DNA of 9,496 nt. Origin: Phycisphaerae bacterium. GTDB taxonomy: Bacteria; Planctomycetota; Phycisphaerae; Tepidisphaerales; Tepidisphaeraceae. How positions within the stretch are numbered: position 1 is the stretch's first letter; every line of letters begins with the position of its first letter. The translations under genes were made by a program, and so were the position numbers. The notes beneath the pieces were generated by a model. The model was not told the origin of the DNA. It ran no database searches and saw only the letters and a list, made by a program, of their open reading frames with translations. Where the stretch lies: the NCBI GenBank assembly GCA_014380825.1, contig JACMJD010000495.1:1-9496 (forward strand), given 5' to 3'. Shown here piece by piece: positions 7,411-9,496 of this stretch.

Positions 7411-7500
7411 AGGAAAAACGGCCCGAGGACGGGCCGTCTCACTCTTACAACGTGCGCACCTTGCCGGATTGAGACGGCCCGTCCTCCGGCCGATTTTCTT
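7411..7500. terminator. Bidirectional intrinsic terminator of topA and the RTX gene
   Basis: Arms 7413-7441 and 7470-7498 pair at 27 of 29 positions around a 28-nt loop. The inner 16 bp (7426-7441 with 7470-7485) are perfect. Mismatches fall only at 7418/7493 and 7424/7487. The outer stem is an A-run against a T-run, so each strand ends in a T-tract: ATTTTCTTT reading right, CGTTTTTCC reading left. The left arm also folds alone as ACGGCCCG-AGGA-CGGGCCGT (7418-7437). It begins 18 bp after the topA stop and touches the stop of the opposing RTX gene, so it serves both convergent transcripts. Confidence 0.92.
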
Positions 7501-9496
7501 TACCTCCGTTTCTTCTTCGGCTTCCAATCCTCACTGTCATACACGAACGAGTTCCTGCCGCAGGCATCGTGCAGGTGGTCGCGTCCTGCGCCGCCGTCGA
7601 GCGTGTCGTTGCCGGCGCCGCCGTGTATTGTGTCGGAGCCAGAGCCGCCACAGAGCAGGTCGTTGCCTGATTCGCCCAAGAGTTTGTCGTTGCCAGAGCC
7701 GCCGTCGAGCGAGTCGTTCTTACGTCCGCCGCGCAGGGTGTCGTTACCTGCGCCGCCGACGAACTGGACCGCGACGTACACGCCGTCGGCGATGATCCGA
7801 TCGTTACCGCCCAATCCATTGGCGACGATGCGGCTGGTGACGTTGAACACGCCGATCTTTCGGCCGTTGTAGCGCACCTCGACCTTTTTCCCGTGCATGC
7901 GGAATCGGATGTCGTCGTTGCCGCTGGTGCCGTCGACGACCAGCATCTTCTTGCCTGGATTCTGCGGATCGTCCACCAACCGCACCGGCTGCACTTCCGG
8001 CGGCGGCGGAGGCGGAGGTTGCGGCTCGCTGATAACGACGTTCATTTGAGCGGTCGAACTATCGCCGTCGCTATCAATCACGGTAACGGTCACGCTGAAG
8101 CTGCCCGCCGACGCGAACGTGTGATTGATCGACGCATGATTTCCGCTAGCGTCGACTTCCATCACCGTGCCGTCACTGAATTCCCAGCGCAGCCGGTGTG
8201 TGTCCTGACTGCCCGCGTCGAAGAAATCGGCCGTGAACGTTAGCGCGTTTCCGCGCAAACCATTGTTCGGTCCGCCAATCGTAACGGTCGGCGCGACATT
8301 GGTTACGTTGATGGTGCGGAATGTAATCGTCGACGCACCGTTGTCATCGGTGACGCGCAGCGCAACCACGCGCGAAGCCGGGCCGTTCAGGTTCGCGGCG
8401 GAAAACATGGTGCTCGAACCATTCGCATCCACCGTGAAGTCCACGCCGTCGTAATCGAAATCCCATTCGTAGGACACGATCGAGCCGTCCAGGTCGGCCG
8501 AGCTGCTGCCATTCAGCGCGATCGTGGAGCCCTCGTTCACTGAAGTCGATCCGGTGATCGCCGCGTTCGGTGCGATGTTTGACGCGAGCATGTATCGCGC
8601 GACGCTGAAATCAAAACCGCTCGCACTCATCGTGCGCCCTGCGACGAGCAATCGGCCGTCAGTGCCGATCGTCATGGCGAACGCCTCGTCGTTGTCGTCG
8701 GCGAAACTGGTTTGCACCACGCCGTCAACGCCGAAGCTCGCGTCAAGGTCGCCGTTCGAATCGAGGCGCATCAGCGCGTGATCGCTCGAGCTGCCCGAAC
8801 CCATCGCGCCGGCCAGCAGGATCGAGCCGTCACTTTGCAACCGCATGGCGTTCGCGCCATCGTTGCTGGTGAAGAGGTTGATCGTCGCGACACCGCTGGA
8901 TGCGAACGAACTGTCGAGGCTTCCGTCGGCGTTGTAGCGCACCACCGCGACGTTTCCGTCCGATCGACCCGCCAGCATGAACCGGCCATCGCTCATCAGC
9001 GCGATCGACGTCGCGCGATCGGCCACGCCGATGTTCGTCATCATGCGCCCGCTTCCGTTGAACGTCGTATCCAGCGTGCCGTTGGCGTTGTACACGGCGA
9101 TGCCGAAATCAAAGTCGCTGCCGAACTGCGCGTTGCCGCCGACGAAGATTCGTCCGTCGCCGCGAATCGCGATGCTGGTTGCGGTGTCGGTGCCGGTGCC
9201 CATTGGCGTACGAACGAAACCGCTCGTGCCGAAGCTCGTGTCCAGCGAACCGTTGTCGTTGTAGCGAACCGTTCCGAAGTCGCTGGTGAAAATCCCCGTC
9301 ACGACGATCCGGCCATCCGATTGCAGCGCCATTGCCATGGCCTGGTCGTTCGTGCTGAAACTGTTGACCGCGACACCCGCCACGCCGAAGCTCGTGTCGA
9401 GCGCGCCGTTGCTGAGGTATCGCGCGACAGCGAAGTCGTTGCCCGTGCCGCGATTGGTGTAACCCGCCACGTAGATCCGTCCGCTGGAATCGATGA
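7500..9496 (-). CDS. Delta-60 repeat / PKD / RTX exoprotein (5' end cut off)
   Basis: The C-terminal part (about 664 residues) of a large secreted or surface protein. The frame stays open to the right edge (IDSSGRIYVAGYTN), so the GTG at 9470 is an internal Val, not a start. Numbered from that codon: residues 1-292 are delta-60 repeats (TIGR02608-like), five full units with LDTSFG-type turns at 24, 76, 133, 185 and 242 and SDGRI-type turns between them, probably beta-propeller blades. Two PKD-like domains follow at about 299-387 (YEWDFDYDG) and 389-481 (HTFASAGSFSVTVTVIDSDGD), then a Pro-rich linker (483-496). Next come degenerate calcium repeats (GTSGNDDI, GLGGNDRI) and seven contiguous RTX nonapeptides (572-634). 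The protein ends in a basic tail (KPKKKRR). RTX repeats bind calcium and commonly mark type I secretion substrates, but no transporter is in the window. No catalytic domain is seen; adhesion or matrix function is inferred. It converges on topA with a shared terminator. Confidence 0.9.
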   Translation of the reverse strand, partial: IDSSGRIYVAGYTNRGTGNDFAVARYLSNGALDTSFGVAGVAVNSFSTNDQAMAMALQSDGRIVVTGIFTSDFGTVRYNDNGSLDTSFGTSGFVRTPMGTGTDTATSIAIRGDGRIFVGGNAQFGSDFDFGIAVYNANGTLDTTFNGSGRMMTNIGVADRATSIALMSDGRFMLAGRSDGNVAVVRYNADGSLDSSFASSGVATINLFTSNDGANAMRLQSDGSILLAGAMGSGSSSDHALMRLDSNGDLDASFGVDGVVQTSFADDNDEAFAMTIGTDGRLLVAGRTMSASGFDFSVARYMLASNIAPNAAITGSTSVNEGSTIALNGSSSADLDGSIVSYEWDFDYDGVDFTVDANGSSTMFSAANLNGPASRVVALRVTDDNGASTITFRTINVTNVAPTVTIGGPNNGLRGNALTFTADFFDAGSQDTHRLRWEFSDGTVMEVDASGNHASINHTFASAGSFSVTVTVIDSDGDSSTAQMNVVISEPQPPPPPPPEVQPVRLVDDPQNPGKKMLVVDGTSGNDDIRFRMHGKKVEVRYNGRKIGVFNVTSRIVANGLGGNDRIIADGVYVAVQFVGGAGNDTLRGGRKNDSLDGGSGNDKLLGESGNDLLCGGSGSDTIHGGAGNDTLDGGAGRDHLHDACGRNSFVYDSEDWKPKKKRR
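7569..7757 (-). repeat. Seven tandem RTX nonapeptide units (27 bp each)
   Basis: Seven contiguous 27-bp units encode GGAGNDTLR, GGRKNDSLD, GGSGNDKLL, GESGNDLLC, GGSGSDTIH, GGAGNDTLD and GGAGRDHLH. This is the GGxGxDxLx pattern of a calcium-binding parallel beta-roll. Units 2 (RK for xG) and 4 (GE for GG) deviate at calcium-contacting glycines, so the roll may be locally weakened. The array ends 22 residues before the C-terminus. Confidence 0.93.

Noticed and set aside
7981..8030. A GGC/GGA-rich tract on the plus strand that might be a simple repeat or G-quadruplex site.
   Set aside because: It is the reverse complement of the Pro-rich linker (PQPPPPPPP) between the PKD and RTX parts; the coding explanation is enough.
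9468..9470. GTG as the start of the delta-60/RTX protein.
   Set aside because: The frame continues upstream with IDSSGRIYV, the usual turn and strand of a delta-60 unit, so this codon is inside the repeat array.
1..9496. A phage, plasmid, CRISPR, toxin-antitoxin or defence system.
   Set aside because: All five genes are accounted for as envelope, secreted or topoisomerase proteins. No integrase, transposase, nuclease pair, spacer array or tRNA-linked attachment site is seen.

Overview
The window holds five protein-coding genes of a high-GC Gram-negative-type bacterium. Two of them run off the window edges. An outer-membrane-style lipoprotein, an RDD membrane protein with a large exported domain, a DUF885 zinc-peptidase-like exoprotein and a delta-60/PKD/RTX exoprotein together suggest a soil or aquatic bacterium with a large secretome. 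My best guess is Planctomycetota, possibly a Phycisphaerae/Tepidisphaerales relative. This rests on the general look of the proteins, not on a marker gene, so it is tentative.

Layout, left to right. (1) 1-2563, plus strand: a LolA/LolB-like lipoprotein, cut at its 5' end, whose 3' end overlaps by 41 bp a 558-residue protein. That second protein has a signal peptide, a probable propeller-like exported domain, one linking membrane helix and a C-terminal RDD membrane domain. The overlap implies co-transcription and probably coupled translation. (2) 2561-2641: an 81-bp imperfect palindrome built from ACCAAG-type units. It fills the gap between the RDD gene and the convergent DUF885 gene, and its two ends are the TGA stop codons of those genes. 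(3) 2639-4396, minus strand: the DUF885 protein. (4) 4397-4672: a 276-bp divergent intergenic region with a dyad and several short, partly mutually exclusive stems, which may be a structured leader for topA. (5) 4673-7393, plus strand: complete topA, DNA topoisomerase I with four C-terminal zinc ribbons. (6) 7411-7500: a strong bidirectional intrinsic terminator with a 29-bp stem, 27 of 29 paired. (7) 7500-9496, minus strand: the C-terminal 664 or so residues of an exoprotein with delta-60 repeats, two PKD domains and seven RTX nonapeptides; its start lies beyond the right edge.

Functionally, topA is housekeeping (relaxation of negative supercoils). The other four genes act in the cell envelope or outside the cell. 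I see no tRNA, rRNA, CRISPR array, insertion sequence, integrase or phage gene. I found no convincing new multi-gene system. The most unusual items are the stop-to-stop palindrome, the RDD/exported-domain fusion paired with a lipoprotein, the alternating blade spacing in the delta-60 protein, and the structured region before topA.
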